From the NCBI RefSeq assembly GCF_021155775.2, contig NC_060233.1, positions 9,984,782 through 10,048,781 on the forward strand: a DNA stretch of 64,000 nt, written 5' to 3'. The translations under genes were made by a program, and so were the position numbers. Positions 52,582-64,000 of the stretch are shown piece by piece. How positions within the stretch are numbered: position 1 is the first letter of the stretch; the number at the start of each line of letters is the position of its first letter. The stretch comes from Neodiprion pinetum. Lineage: Eukaryota > Arthropoda > Insecta > Hymenoptera > Diprionidae. Under the pieces are notes generated by a model, which was not told the DNA's origin, made no database searches, and saw only the letters and a program-made list of their open reading frames with translations.

Positions 52582-54957
52582 GATCGTTGCTTTGCAGCAT
52601 CCGGTCGAAGGTTGGATCACTCGCTTCCTTCTGCAATTGTCGCTATTTTCTTTCGGCCGTCATTGCGATTTTCTTCTTTCTTTTCCAATTCACCCCTCTT
52701 ATATTGTTCCGAAAATTTCGCCTTGACCTCGTCCTCTTTCTCGTAGTTCGATCGCGTTATCCCAGCACCAAATCGTCGAAATTGATGGTCTGCAGCAGGT
52801 CCCTCTGGTGCCGACAGGAACTGACAAACTGCCAACCTGCAACGTCATTTTTTAGTTTACAATATGAGTGAGACATCTGGCGTCCTTGCGTTGCCTTTGT
52901 AACAATGATAAAAACGGAAAGGAAGAAAAACGGAAAAGAGAAGAGAAGCTGCTACGATTTATAAAGGCTGCGATGCTGTTCAATTTCAGCAGGAATTAAA
53001 AGTAAATAGCAAGAAGGGAATCCAATATCAAGAGGTCGCTTCCAGAACGCAGAATTTTCTCGTTTAATAATGAAATTCGTTGATATTTTAATAAAAACGA
53101 CTTTTTTGTTTCTGCAATGACTAAAAAACACGCAACCAAAAATTCTTTCTCAGGAAATTTAGATTATGGTGTTACGAGAAAAATATCAAATCTACTCGAT
53201 GTTTCGTAAAAACTGTTAAATCGGTCACGTAACCTCGAAACACCTCGTGTATTGTCGTCATAAAATTGAGGAGCACGTGACTGGAATATATTTATTTGTG
53301 CAGAGGTCCTGTGAATATATGCGGTATAAACAGACAAACCCCCGAACGAAATTAATATTTGACACAAGAAAACGCTGACACTACGAGATCCGACAGACGA
53401 TAAGAGACTTTTAATGATACCGCAAATTCAAAACACCGTCAGCTAGTTATTATAACGAGAATTATCCGCATGCAATGGGAACCGATGGACGTATCAAGAC
53501 TAATTACGTGTATGCAGGGAAGTTTGGAAAATACTGGTATACACATTTCATATTTTCGGACGTAAATCACGCACCATTTAAATATTTATTATGATTTTCC
53601 ACCGATTAGGATTGAGTTCCAAATCCAACGAATTCGAATATGCTCATTTGACGTACAGATATTGACGATTTCGGAATGAAATATCGTCCAGTAGAAAATT
53701 ATAGGCTCGTGTAAGAAACATTTTTCCTTGATTTCTCGATAGCATTTCACGCGATTCTAAATATTCTAAAAAACAACACATTGTGTCCCTATAAAATTGT
53801 TTTCCTATAGAATGTGCCGATCACCCTTATTTATTACACATACAATCCACATTCAGATAACAGCAAGAATAATTTTTATGTTTATTTTTTTCTGTTTCGA
53901 TAAGAAAAGAGAAATTGATCGCCAATTCTATAGTACAAACAATACGATAAGTTCCGAGCTCTGTACATTCGATTAGTAGTAAAACTGGGTAACTACGTGT
54001 ATTTTCGATTCGACATTAAAATTATAAAAGTATACAGTTGCTCTGATTTTAAAAATGAAAATAACGAAATCAAAGTTTCTGTTGTATGCATAATTTGACA
54101 CTGGTTTTTAGAAGAAGAGAATTTTTTCTTTTCGTTCTCGTTTTCGGCTCGTTGAATCGTGTTTCCGCAATGAAATATCTTTCCGCGTACCCAGGCGAAA
54201 CTGCAGCGATTCCCGATAATACCTAGGCAAAACGGCAAGGCTGCGGAAAATCGTTGAACAAGAGCTGGCAGCTGGAGAAACGATAAATTTTTACGATCAA
54301 CATTTTTTACCCGCACTGCAGCGAGTCGTGTATCAGACGTATACCAATCGCTACCACTTTTCATAAGGTTATACAACGTAGATATGTTATTTCTGATCGG
54401 GGGATAAAATACAGAATCACTGAATGCAAAGCAACGTCACGCAAATGATAGGCAGTAAATTCAGACCTGAAGTTTGCAGAAAAATCGAGTGAAAAATGGG
54501 AAAATTCTCCTGATGGGAAAAACAAATGAACAAACATATTTGTCAATGTACAGAATTGTTCATCGAATCAGCGTAAGGTGTGAAAGTGTTAAATGCCTTT
54601 CACTGTTAATGACCTAAGTTTATAATTGTATGAAAAATTCACTTCGATACACAAGAATGGAAAAATAACTTTATGTCACTTTGTTTCTCGCATCAACTAT
54701 AGTTTTAGTTTTAAACTAATGAAAGTAGTTATTTTTAATATTTACATATGTATATATTGCGATAACGAGTACTCAGTTATTGCACGAAATGAAAATCAGT
54801 AATAAAAAATGTTGTTTTCTGCCGATTAATAAAATGGTATAATTTTCTCCACCGACCCGTAAACTTCCAGAACAGATGGATATAATTTCGAGAACAGCTG
54901 CGATTATCGAAAAATTAATTTCCGCTCTCGCGATATTTTCTTACCCTTAGTATATGA

Positions 54958-54973
54958 TTGTGTGTGTGTGTGT
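54958..54973. repeat. (TG)n microsatellite
   Basis: About eight TG units. Confidence 0.85.
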
Positions 54974-55258
54974 CTGCTCCCGTTTCTCCTGACGCGTAAT
55001 TAGGTAATGAGCAGCAGCTCTGTAGAATTTCCGGAGGCACGTTTTCACGACTGTAAAATATTTACGATCGTTTACTTGTGTTATCGCCATAATTTAAGAA
55101 ATAGAATAATAAACTGAATTAATGAGTATCGAAGCGCGAGTGCGTAATATTGAACTAATTACACCATCGGGTCGTTAAAAAATGTACAACGAATAAATTT
55201 CAAGTTTCAAGTTAATCGGGGGACGAGTAAAAGAAATTCAAAAAAAGCACACGTAATG

Positions 55259-55305
55259 CTCTCTCTGTCTCTCTCTCTTTCTCTCTCTATCTTTCTCTCT
55301 CTTTC
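55259..55305. repeat. (CT)n pyrimidine tract
   Basis: CTCT units with TTTC interruptions. Confidence 0.85.
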
Positions 55306-57165
55306 GGGCTTTTGAATAGCATTACGCGCCTGGATACGTGAGGTAAATACGAAAGTTTAAAAAGATGTATGAAGACGTGGTTATCATTCCTAGCTTTTCC
55401 TCGCTCCGCTCGGACGAGAAACGCCACAAGTAAGTTTCAACGTAAATTCTAATTCAACTTCTAAATTATAGTTTCATCACATTCAAGTTAACCGTTCTCA
55501 AACACACGTATATCTGCGGACAATTTCTTTCGAGCTTAATTTTCCCGTCGGTATAATAATTCTTAATCTCAAAGTAATAAAAATTCTTCGTGATCCTGAG
55601 AATCCCCGATTATTAAGCTTTACAACTTAACTGTACCCTCTATATATCTAGCTTTACATCTGCGTTAAGGGGATTTGTCAGCCTTTTTTTGCTTGAACTT
55701 CAAATAAAATTTGAATAGCTGCTATTGTTACAGGAAGATTTACAAATAAGTAACGATTACACGGCGAAATATTTTGAATAAAAAAATGACCCATAATTGT
55801 TCGATTGAACTAATTTTATTCGAAACGAAGTTTTTCAATACTGTCTACGCGGTGAGAGCGAAGCTGCTGCAACGATTTTCGTAAAATTGGACACACGCTT
55901 TATTCTGCAGCGTAATCTTAGCAAGAACTACAAACATTCATGTAACAATTAGACTCAGTGAGTTGTAAGAAAATAAATTCAATGCATTCTTAGTTTTTAT
56001 TCTTATACAATATAAACGAGTCGTTAAAAATGTGTTCGAAAAATTAAGAAATCGTCCAATTGTTCGAAAGATTTTAGAGAATTGCACGACAAAGAGGAAA
56101 TTTTTGAAATGTGACGTAACAAGAAAACTATGTACAAGTAAAAATTCGTTTAGTCAACGTTCGTGAATAAACTAAGTAAATGATAGTAGGGACTGAGTAA
56201 ATGTCGTTTGTTAATTTATTTCCTGAAAAAATGATCAAATAATTGTGCATAAGTATTTATTTCTTTTTTCAATACACAATTTCTGAATTCAAATTTACCA
56301 TCGATTTTACCCTGATTCGGCACTGCTATTGGAGAAAGAAAACTCTTGCCTCAAACGAAAAACTCGAAAAATTTCATCAGATAAAACGAGAAAATTACCG
56401 CTGATGAGTTTTATATCTATAAATACTCAATTTTCGAATTAATCGCTGAAATTTTGATGAAAAAATTTCGACCATGAAAGCTCCGGCTCGCGTATAAGTA
56501 CACAAGTATGTACGAGTATAGTCAGTCAATATTTGAACTGACATCGAATAACGGGGGAAACATTGTTTAACATTAGTCGAGCATCGCGCTGCAAGAGTTT
56601 CAAATGGCTTGTTAATCAAGGGCGAGAATCTCCGTTATTCGAATTTCATTTTGTAGGTACAGACCGTTGTAACCAGCAGCAGCTCATCCGGCAAATCGGT
56701 GATTCGATATATAGAACCGCATTCTATAGCCAAATGAAACACTTGTTGGTTCTGGCAATCTGCCAACTCGTACAACCCCCGACCACCCTTGAAAATGCTC
56801 GGGAAATACTCAACGCGACATGACACACCAACAGCCTGCAGCACTGATCTGTCGGTATGATGATCGGTAATCTTTTGAAAACTACCTGAACTACCGACTC
56901 AGTAGTGGACATGTTCTTTTTTTTTTTGTTTTCTCACTGTAATTTGTTCGACTTCTTTATTGAGAATCATTGTTTTCAGTCGAGGCCGGTTCACAACATG
57001 TGCTGTTTCGTGCAAGTGAACTGTATTCGTTAATCTATGATCAGCATAGAAATTCCTGTCGAGGCGAATAGAATAAAAACGTACCAAAGTGGAAATTTTT
57101 GCATAATTGGTAAAATGGATTTTACGCAAATCCCCAGTAAGCCGAATAGAAAAATATGGGACCAG

Positions 57166-57241
57166 AACTGCATTACCGACCGTCGGCTGGTAAGGTAGGA
57201 ATCGAAGAACTGACAGAGCTGAGATGGTCGGTAATGCAGTT
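57166..57241. repeat. Small inverted repeat with perfect 16-bp stem
   Basis: AACTGCATTACCGACC at 57166-57181 is exactly complementary to 57226-57241, with a 44-base loop. It may be the core of a small decayed element. Confidence 0.6.
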
Positions 57242-59564
57242 GCAGTCTCGTACTCTTATATCCTATATACTATCGTCACAGAGCAAATTTTACCAAATAA
57301 TAGTTTTTGGAATTTGAGTTCATTGAACGCCTCTTCGTCCACAAAATTTTGGATACCGCGCCAAGGTGTGAGAAAAAAAAATGCAACAGGGTATTAAAAC
57401 AGAAATATCTGCCGTTCAATCATGTAGAGTATAAGGTATAATACCCATGGCCTTTGACCCGATTGTGATGCCCCTGAGGTTGCGTGCACGTCGCTTATCT
57501 GTTCGTTTTACTTCAATTACAGGCTGTACAGGAGCCGAGCTTACAACTATTATTCAGAGGCATATTGCACGGTAATTACCAGTTACCACTTTGTTTTGTC
57601 AGGTTGTACACACAACGGAGAAGTACACCAGCTCACGTCCCGGCAGTGAAGCGTGGCACCAACAGCGCGTATAAACGTTATGGTAATGAAGATATGCTGC
57701 TGTGATTATGGTACAACAATCTTTGTTTGTGCGAGGATATGTCGGTGGGTATAAGGCAGGTATTTGAAAGCACAGCGAAACATTCCGGAGGCCGGAAGTG
57801 TCGTACGTCACTCATAGTCAGGAAGCTAGGCTAAGGTGGTATGATAAATGCACCACTGGGTAATCACTCCAATTGTTTTCTGAAGGTCGGGTTGATTTTC
57901 GCTGGTAGTTTTTAGGTGTACCGAACACTGTTTTGGACGATTAAGCAGATAGAAAAGGAATGGATTCGAATCGAAACACTTGGGAGAGGAAAAACTACAG
58001 GTAACGTATCGAGGATGACAATGAAACTTCGAAACTGTGAGACTCTGAGACCTACCACTTGAACAGATTTGGATTAGATTTTTTTGATTTGTTAAGATTT
58101 TATGGAAATTCGAAGGACTTCGAATGAATTAAATAGACCTGAAGAGACGTCTAAGTAAGATTTCACGGAACTTGAAATTATTCTAGTTGACTTTAAATCA
58201 ATCGATGACACGGATCCAAAAGACAACCTACACACAACTTCAAAAGAATTTCAAGGACTTCTCTTCTTCGACTTCTCAAACTCGAGTGTGGTTAACCATT
58301 ACGCAGGACATAATCTCAATGATTCTTAAATATCCGAATCACCACGCTACGTATAAATTTTCTGTCTCAATATATAAGATGGGGAGAACTCAATATGGAA
58401 TACTTTTTACGATGGAGAAGTGGAAGTAATACAATACGAAAGTTATTTGAATTTACGGATGACGTTATTCTTCGAACACGAGGTGAGAATAAAAATACAC
58501 CTAGGAAGAGAATATCAATTCTTTACTCGCGCTTTCTTTCCTGCAGCGATGAAAAGAAAGTTTTCTCCAAGTTTGAGGGTAACATAATATAGTAATAACG
58601 ATGGTAGGAATAATAAAACCAAACTCACAGAAACCAAAATTTCGTACATTGAATTCACGCAACTTTTCCTAACTATTTTTTGGTCGTGATATAACAGTCG
58701 ACGATGCGATGATCCAAGTTTTAGTCGAAAGAAAAGTTTTTTCGTTGAATCACAGGCAACTTTGGACCATCGACACGGCTGCTTCTACATCGATGTGCAA
58801 AAATCTAGTCGGTCGTGACAACATTTTTCTTCTCGGTGTCAAGTCGCGGAACTTCTATAATAAACATATCAATCTTGTCCGACAAAATCGCCGGTGAGGT
58901 TTTTATTATCGAACCAGCTTGTGCACCACAAATATTAAATTTACCGAAAGAGACGTTGAGACGTCAAAGAAATCTCTTTGCCTTTATATTCTCAAAAATT
59001 GAGTATGTTACTTCCGTACTTTCACGTAGTATCAAAAAAATATATTCGGAATTCTAAATATATGTTGATACAACAAGAGTTCAACATGATTCCAACGAAT
59101 TGTAATTTTGCTTTATTTAAAAAATAGCCAAGATTTTAACTCTCTGTGATAAAAATGACGTCATGAAAGCTCTATAAATGATAACGTTGAAACTTTAGCG
59201 TGGGTGGATTACGGTAACGCATTTTGCACGGTTTTAGCTTTCATGTATAGTATATTGATGTAGCTGAATAGATAGAGACACGGAGGTCTGCAGATTCATA
59301 ACAAACTGCGGATATACACAAGTAAGTATAATGCATAATGCAATTGAGCTACCGCGAGCTTTCGCTTCCGGGTTAATAATGAATTTCAATATCCCCGGCA
59401 GCCTCTCAGCCGAGGGTTGAAGACCGAGTAAAGCGAGCTCAGCAACTGAGGTTATAATGTAATGATTCGACCGAAACCTTTACACTTCCATACTCTCTCC
59501 CGTTTTCTGCCTTACCTTTCCTCATTTTTGACAGTACTTTTCCTTGTATATTCCAAGATGTATA

Positions 59565-59881
59565 CAGCGTGAATTTCTAACCACAGAATAGTCCATCGTC
59601 TGCTATAGTTTAACGCGCATGCGCTGCAACCCGAGAACACTTCTTCGGCAGGGCCACCAACCATCTAAAATTTAGACATCAGTTCACCGCGATGTACATA
59701 ACCTCAAAAATTTTTTACGGTTTTCGGTGTTAAACACAATTGCCAGCGTCTACTGTCAAAAAATTTGAGGTTACGTTCATGACGGTTGATTACTCTGTCA
59801 TATAAGTGCTCTTGGATTGCAGCTTATGCGCATTAAGCTATAGCAGATTACGGACAATTCTGTCGTAAGCAATTCACACTG
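59565..59881. mobile_element. Mariner-like miniature inverted-repeat element (317 bp)
   Basis: The left end CAGCGTGAATT and right end AATTCACACTG are inverted, and each is flanked by TA (59563-59564 and 59882-59883), the target duplication of Tc1/mariner elements. Inverted similarity extends about 70 bp inward (CTGCTATAG-TTAA-GCGCAT). A second palindrome lies in the centre (AACCTCAAAAATTTTTTA against CAAAAAATTTGAGGTTA). There is no transposase, so it is non-autonomous. Confidence 0.8.
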
Positions 59882-60487
59882 TATATACAGTGTTCGTACT
59901 TCGTGCTTTCGGAATTAAAATATTTCTCTGTCATGCGATACCAAAGGATAAGAAACATCGACTTGGAACACTGTTCGCGTCGAATCGGCAGCAATTTATT
60001 CACATTCGATGTATCGTGAAGTTGAAAACTGGTCACGTTTCAATTTCATTCAATCGGACGTCTACGAGAATTCGCAGCTCAGGAATCCACGATCAGGAAT
60101 GTTCTCGAAATTTTGCCGTACAGCAAAACAACACTTTGCTTCCGAACGAAAGCTACAGAGCAGGACGTAAGCTGCCTTTGTGAAATTTTGTTGCTGAGGC
60201 GGGAGTTTTCTGTGAAAGTCACCGCTCAATTCCAATAAATAGGCAACATTTTGAATACGTAGCAACACAAATCGTAACCTAGGCTGCTGAAACATTGTAG
60301 TCGAGCGTTGAGTTTCATAGAAAGCTCACGACGCAACGTAACCTAAGCGGAAGTTTAGAAACACGTTACCATCAGTTATTATAATCTCCGTGATTATCAG
60401 AGGCGCTGTTGTATCCCAGGGGCAATATTATATTACTAAAGTTAAAAAATTTCTACAGTGAAAGCCTGCAGTTCCCCACTCAAACAT

Positions 60488-60508
60488 ACACATACACACA
60501 CACACACA
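60488..60508. repeat. (CA)n microsatellite
   Basis: About ten CA units after CATACACATA. Confidence 0.85.
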
Positions 60509-63500
60509 CCCAGATGCTGGCGTATTACGTTCGGTTAACGACTGTGACGTCAGGTTACTCGCTAATTAACCAAAGTTACACTATATGCGAAACTCAGGCG
60601 ACGATTCATTACTGAAATAAACTATTTAATGATTGAACCTCTTTCCTACAATTATAGCGAGCGACGACTGTACGTATGTCTTATACATATGTAATATAGC
60701 CTGATCCTGAATTCTGGTTTAACAATTATTCATGCGACACCAACTCAGACCCTGACCCGGTTTTCCTGGGACAAATTAAATTATGTACTTCGGGTGTTCA
60801 GTTTCGGCAAAGATTTCGTTCTCGTTTCAAGTTCCGAGATCCCGCGCAGCGTGGGAGTGGCTGACTGAACATGGCGCCGAGATCAGCGATCAGCTGATCG
60901 TTTTCGCTTAATTGAGAGAATTCAAAGGCATTGAATTATGCTCCGTGCGTTATGTTAACTTGAGTGAATACGGAGTAAAATCAAGTACGAAAAACACTTT
61001 TATAAACACGTACGAACAAAAATTGTCGCAGTATATTTGCTGCTGGCTTGTATCTAACCTTAATAAAAGAATCATCCACGTGTTATGCTTATGGCACTTG
61101 GTTTGGATGTAGAGGTTAGTTTTGCACGTCGAAATGTAAAGTTTGAGACTCTGCAGCGTCCGTTTATCCAACTTATCTTATTTTATCTGTACCGAGGTTG
61201 TCACTTTTCAATGCGCCACCTGGTGGAAGAAAATGAAACTGATGCAACCAGGCTGACAGCTCACAGCTGACCGTCGACCGTATTTTTTCGCGTGTGGATC
61301 GTAGAACATGTATATTGTCGATTATGTTTCAATAATTTATGCGTCATGAGTAATTTAAAATCCCAAGAATTACGATTTTCCACCATTAAAATTAAAAGCT
61401 CAGGTTATGTCGTGATAAAATGTCGCCGACAACCAGTCTCTGACGTCACGAGGACATTTTCTAATAAGAACGTGGAAAGCTGGTTAGACAAGCGTGTGGA
61501 ACGTATTAATCGAAGGTGTTTAATTCACCTGAACTAGTTGTGATAAAATTTATAGTGAACCCCGAGGGGGAAGCTGGGTATGGATCTTTCGGAAGGTGCA
61601 GGGTATAACATGAAGCTGGGGGACTAGTCGACGAGCCATTCATCACACCCCCGAAGATATATGCCTAAGATATAGCTCGGATTAAGCCGCGGGCACAGGC
61701 GGACGTGGTTATAAAACTTTCACCCTCGGGTAACAATATCGGCTGTATAAAATAAGGATCCTTCAGAATCTCGAGTTGCTGCATTTTCTACCTCTCTCTT
61801 TCTCTCTCTTTCTCCTCTTTCTTTCCAGCCCTGTTTGCCGATATTCAAATTTATTATACTCAAAAGATCCGGTTTGTACGTGATTCGATTCGCTCTGCAA
61901 ACTGCTTAATGTCTATGGGCCATTCCCTGTCGAAATCTTCCCCCCCCCCCCTTCACCTCCATTCTCCTCACTCTTAAACGCACTTGCGTTTTTTGTTCAC
62001 AACTTTTTCTTACCCGCCGTTATTTATTTATCAATTACCTGAGGATTCACGACTGTTTCAATGTTTTTATAGTTATTATCATTACGAAATTTTCATATAT
62101 AAAATATTGTCAGCCTTTCCAAAAATTTAAATTGATTTTATTTCATTATCTAAAACTGTTTTGAGTAATATCTCATCCATTTGGTAAATTTGGTATCAAT
62201 CATTTCGATTATTTGTTTTGTTATACTGATGAGTAAAACAAAATAACATTTACTGAGATGGAACAATTTTTTTACGGATTTCTATCGCACATGTCATTGA
62301 AGTCAAAACACCTTTGGTGCAATGAAGTTTCTTGAAACTTTGAAGCACGACAGGGTTTATGATCAAACTTGTGTTTCTATTAACTTGTAGCTAAATCCGG
62401 TATTTTATTTATTGCTTTATCAATTTTCCGAGCTCCACTTATAGTTAATAACGGTTATTGCCCAGAAAACTGGAATCAAAGATCACTTCACTTTCCAAAG
62501 TTTGAAGCAAAAATTGAAAAATACAATTTATTGAATTTGTCGATATAGCTTGAAAGTCCAATGTTCATTTCGATAAAGTCAGTTGAATATCTTCTTCGAA
62601 ATTTCACACGGCCAATGTAACAAAGAAACCAGTATCGTAATAAAATATTGATAAAAGTTAACCGCACGAACTCGAATGGAATGAAAAAAAAAATAACCAT
62701 AAATTGGATTTAAAAACTGTTGGAAAAATCTCCGGAAATATTATTTGCGTCACAAATAAAACAACTATCGAAATGATTCTGAGCAAATTCGAATAACACC
62801 AGCTGATCATTAGACGAGAAAAAAAAGTCTGCCAAGTATCACAAAACGAAGTAAATTGTTATTTGAACAGTGAGTCGGTAATGTCAACAATCAAAAATGG
62901 TATCTGCTGAAATAAAATTACAAATAGACGGAGGCGAATTGATTTTTTTTAGATTTATGTAAAGTTCATTCAAAGAAAAACGTAGATTTTGCAATGACGT
63001 CTAACTGCAGTTGATTTTACCCTCGGTTTTGAAGAAGATATGTTAGCTTTGTGTCTCAAAATACACGCAATTCTTTCTCGCCTGAATCATTACATCAGAA
63101 ACACGTGCGAGTTCATAACTGTTCATACCTCTGTACAAATTGAATCGCAGAAAGCGTAATAAAGACGGGATAAGAATTCTTGTTATTGCTATACTAATTA
63201 CGTAACATGTAATTAAAACAACCCCCAGTTCAACCCCTCTTTCTGTTCTACGTTTTACAAAGTCTTGTGCAACCGTTCCTTTGCAGGCACAATTACGCCT
63301 GATTACAACTGTGAAGTAACTTTCAAAACGTGGTGCCGCACTCAAACCACGTATTATGCGATTCACAATGCAGACCCATAAACGTTGCAGATATAGAACT
63401 GTGCATGTTTAATCATTTAATACACTGGGGGCTGTAATTCAGTTGTGAAATTGAACGAGAACAATATATAATTAGAAATTCTCCTCGAGCTTTACGCGAC

Positions 63501-63708
63501 ATTAGAATTCAGCTTTGAAAAATTTATTCGAATACAACGAACAAATTTTTATGACAAATTCGACTTGCAAGAAATTTTTATACTTGTGTGTTCGGTAACA
63601 AACTTGCTTTGTTTCATAAATTTGAATCTGTTTGAATCGATTGCAGGTATCTTTATTCTGAGGCAGTATTTAAAAATTTCTGTTTATGGTTCTATTACAA
63701 AGTTCTGA

Positions 63709-63773
63709 ACTATTTTTCATTTTTTTTCCATAACCGAAAAATATTGTAGTTCTGGGTACAAAATGAAAATTGG
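63709..63773 (-). repeat. Small hairpin repeat, copy C
   Basis: Read on the minus strand it gives CCAATTTTCATTTTGTACCC, then AGAACTACAATATTTTTCGG, then TTATGGAAAAAAAATGAAAA and ATAGTTC. That closely parallels copy A at 22257-22323, including the inverted ends. Confidence 0.6.
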
Positions 63774-64000
63774 TTTTGTAACTTTAAGCATAAATTTATT
63801 CTACGTTGTTATTCTTTTCAATTATGGTCACTGGCCCTATATTTTCTCGTAACTATTGTCATAATTTCATGTTGGAGCTACAATATATCGATCGACGTTG
63901 ATGACTTGCGTAGCTGAAAAAACTTAGTCGACTAATCAAACAGTTTTAATGTTTCAATAACCAGAAGAAATAGCAGTGACAGCCATCATCATCCTAGATA

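Larger units (their letters stand above)
52582..59564. other. Upstream flank of the receptor gene, no supported gene
   Basis: This must contain the promoter and 5' UTR, but no TATA, initiator or 5' exon can be assigned by eye. It holds a (TG)n run at 54958-54973, a pyrimidine (CT)n tract at 55259-55305 and a 16-bp stem at 57166-57241. Open frames up to 127 codons (53993-54376) show no recognisable domain. Confidence 0.5.
59882..64000. other. Non-coding flank, no supported gene
   Basis: The open frames at 59890-60183, 61292-61537 and 63043-63366 have no recognised motif and no visible splice partners. The stretch 60840-60900 contains ATGGCGCCG and a 14-bp perfect palindrome, CGATCAGCTGATCG (60887-60900), and is GC-richer than its surroundings. 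A (CA)n run lies at 60488-60508, and TTTCTC and C runs at 61790-61960. A small hairpin repeat is at 63709-63773. Confidence 0.5.

Noticed and set aside
63043..63366. 107-codon minus-strand frame as a membrane protein gene
   Set aside because: It has one hydrophobic stretch but no recognisable family, no start context evidence and no linked exons.
1..64000. CRISPR array, operon or bacterial system
   Set aside because: Gene structure, introns and repeats are those of an animal nuclear genome; no regular spacer array or operon is present.

Overview
The window is insect-like nuclear DNA: AT-rich, with GT-AG introns of 0.65 to 17 kb, many simple repeats, and several families of foldback or miniature inverted-repeat elements. 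One protein-coding gene can be read with confidence. It is a class A G-protein-coupled receptor of the insect serotonin 5-HT1 type, on the minus strand. The receptor sequence looks like those of holometabolous insects, and Hymenoptera is my best guess for the group, but the order cannot be fixed from the sequence alone.

The receptor gene runs from the start codon at 52581 down to the stop at 17635. It has six coding exons: 52458-52581, 42195-42328, 25031-25177, 24222-24377, 21243-21403, and a last exon of about 17635-18070. Spliced, they give a 385-residue protein with all seven transmembrane helices and every main class A signature: N1.50, D2.50, D3.32, DRY, W4.50, P5.50, E6.30, CWLP, NPLIY and a helix-8 cysteine. 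The first five exon ends are well supported by phase and homology. The start of the last exon is the only weak point. No 5' non-coding exon, promoter or definite poly(A) site could be assigned.

The rest is intergenic or intronic. 1-5273 and 6489-13140 show no gene, apart from a 1.2 kb foldback element at 5274-6488. 13141-16330 is a very AT-rich block just past the gene's 3' end and could be a long 3' UTR. Intron 5 (18071-21242) holds a small family of 25-bp repeats. Intron 2 (25178-42194) holds a near-perfect 72-bp-arm hairpin at 30693-30859, two NRF-1-like palindromes, and a decayed LINE reverse transcriptase at 37311-37910. Intron 1 (42329-52457) is rich in foldback elements: a GGGGCGGGG-ended family, a 45.56-46.31 kb foldback, and an inverted-repeat element enclosing five 60-bp tandem repeats right beside exon 1. 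Upstream of the gene (52582-64000) there is a mariner-like miniature element at 59565-59881 and little else that can be supported.

I found no multi-gene system. The most interesting items are the exon-adjacent repeat elements, the compact hairpin in intron 2, a small hairpin repeat present three times, and the unusually short third intracellular loop predicted for the receptor.
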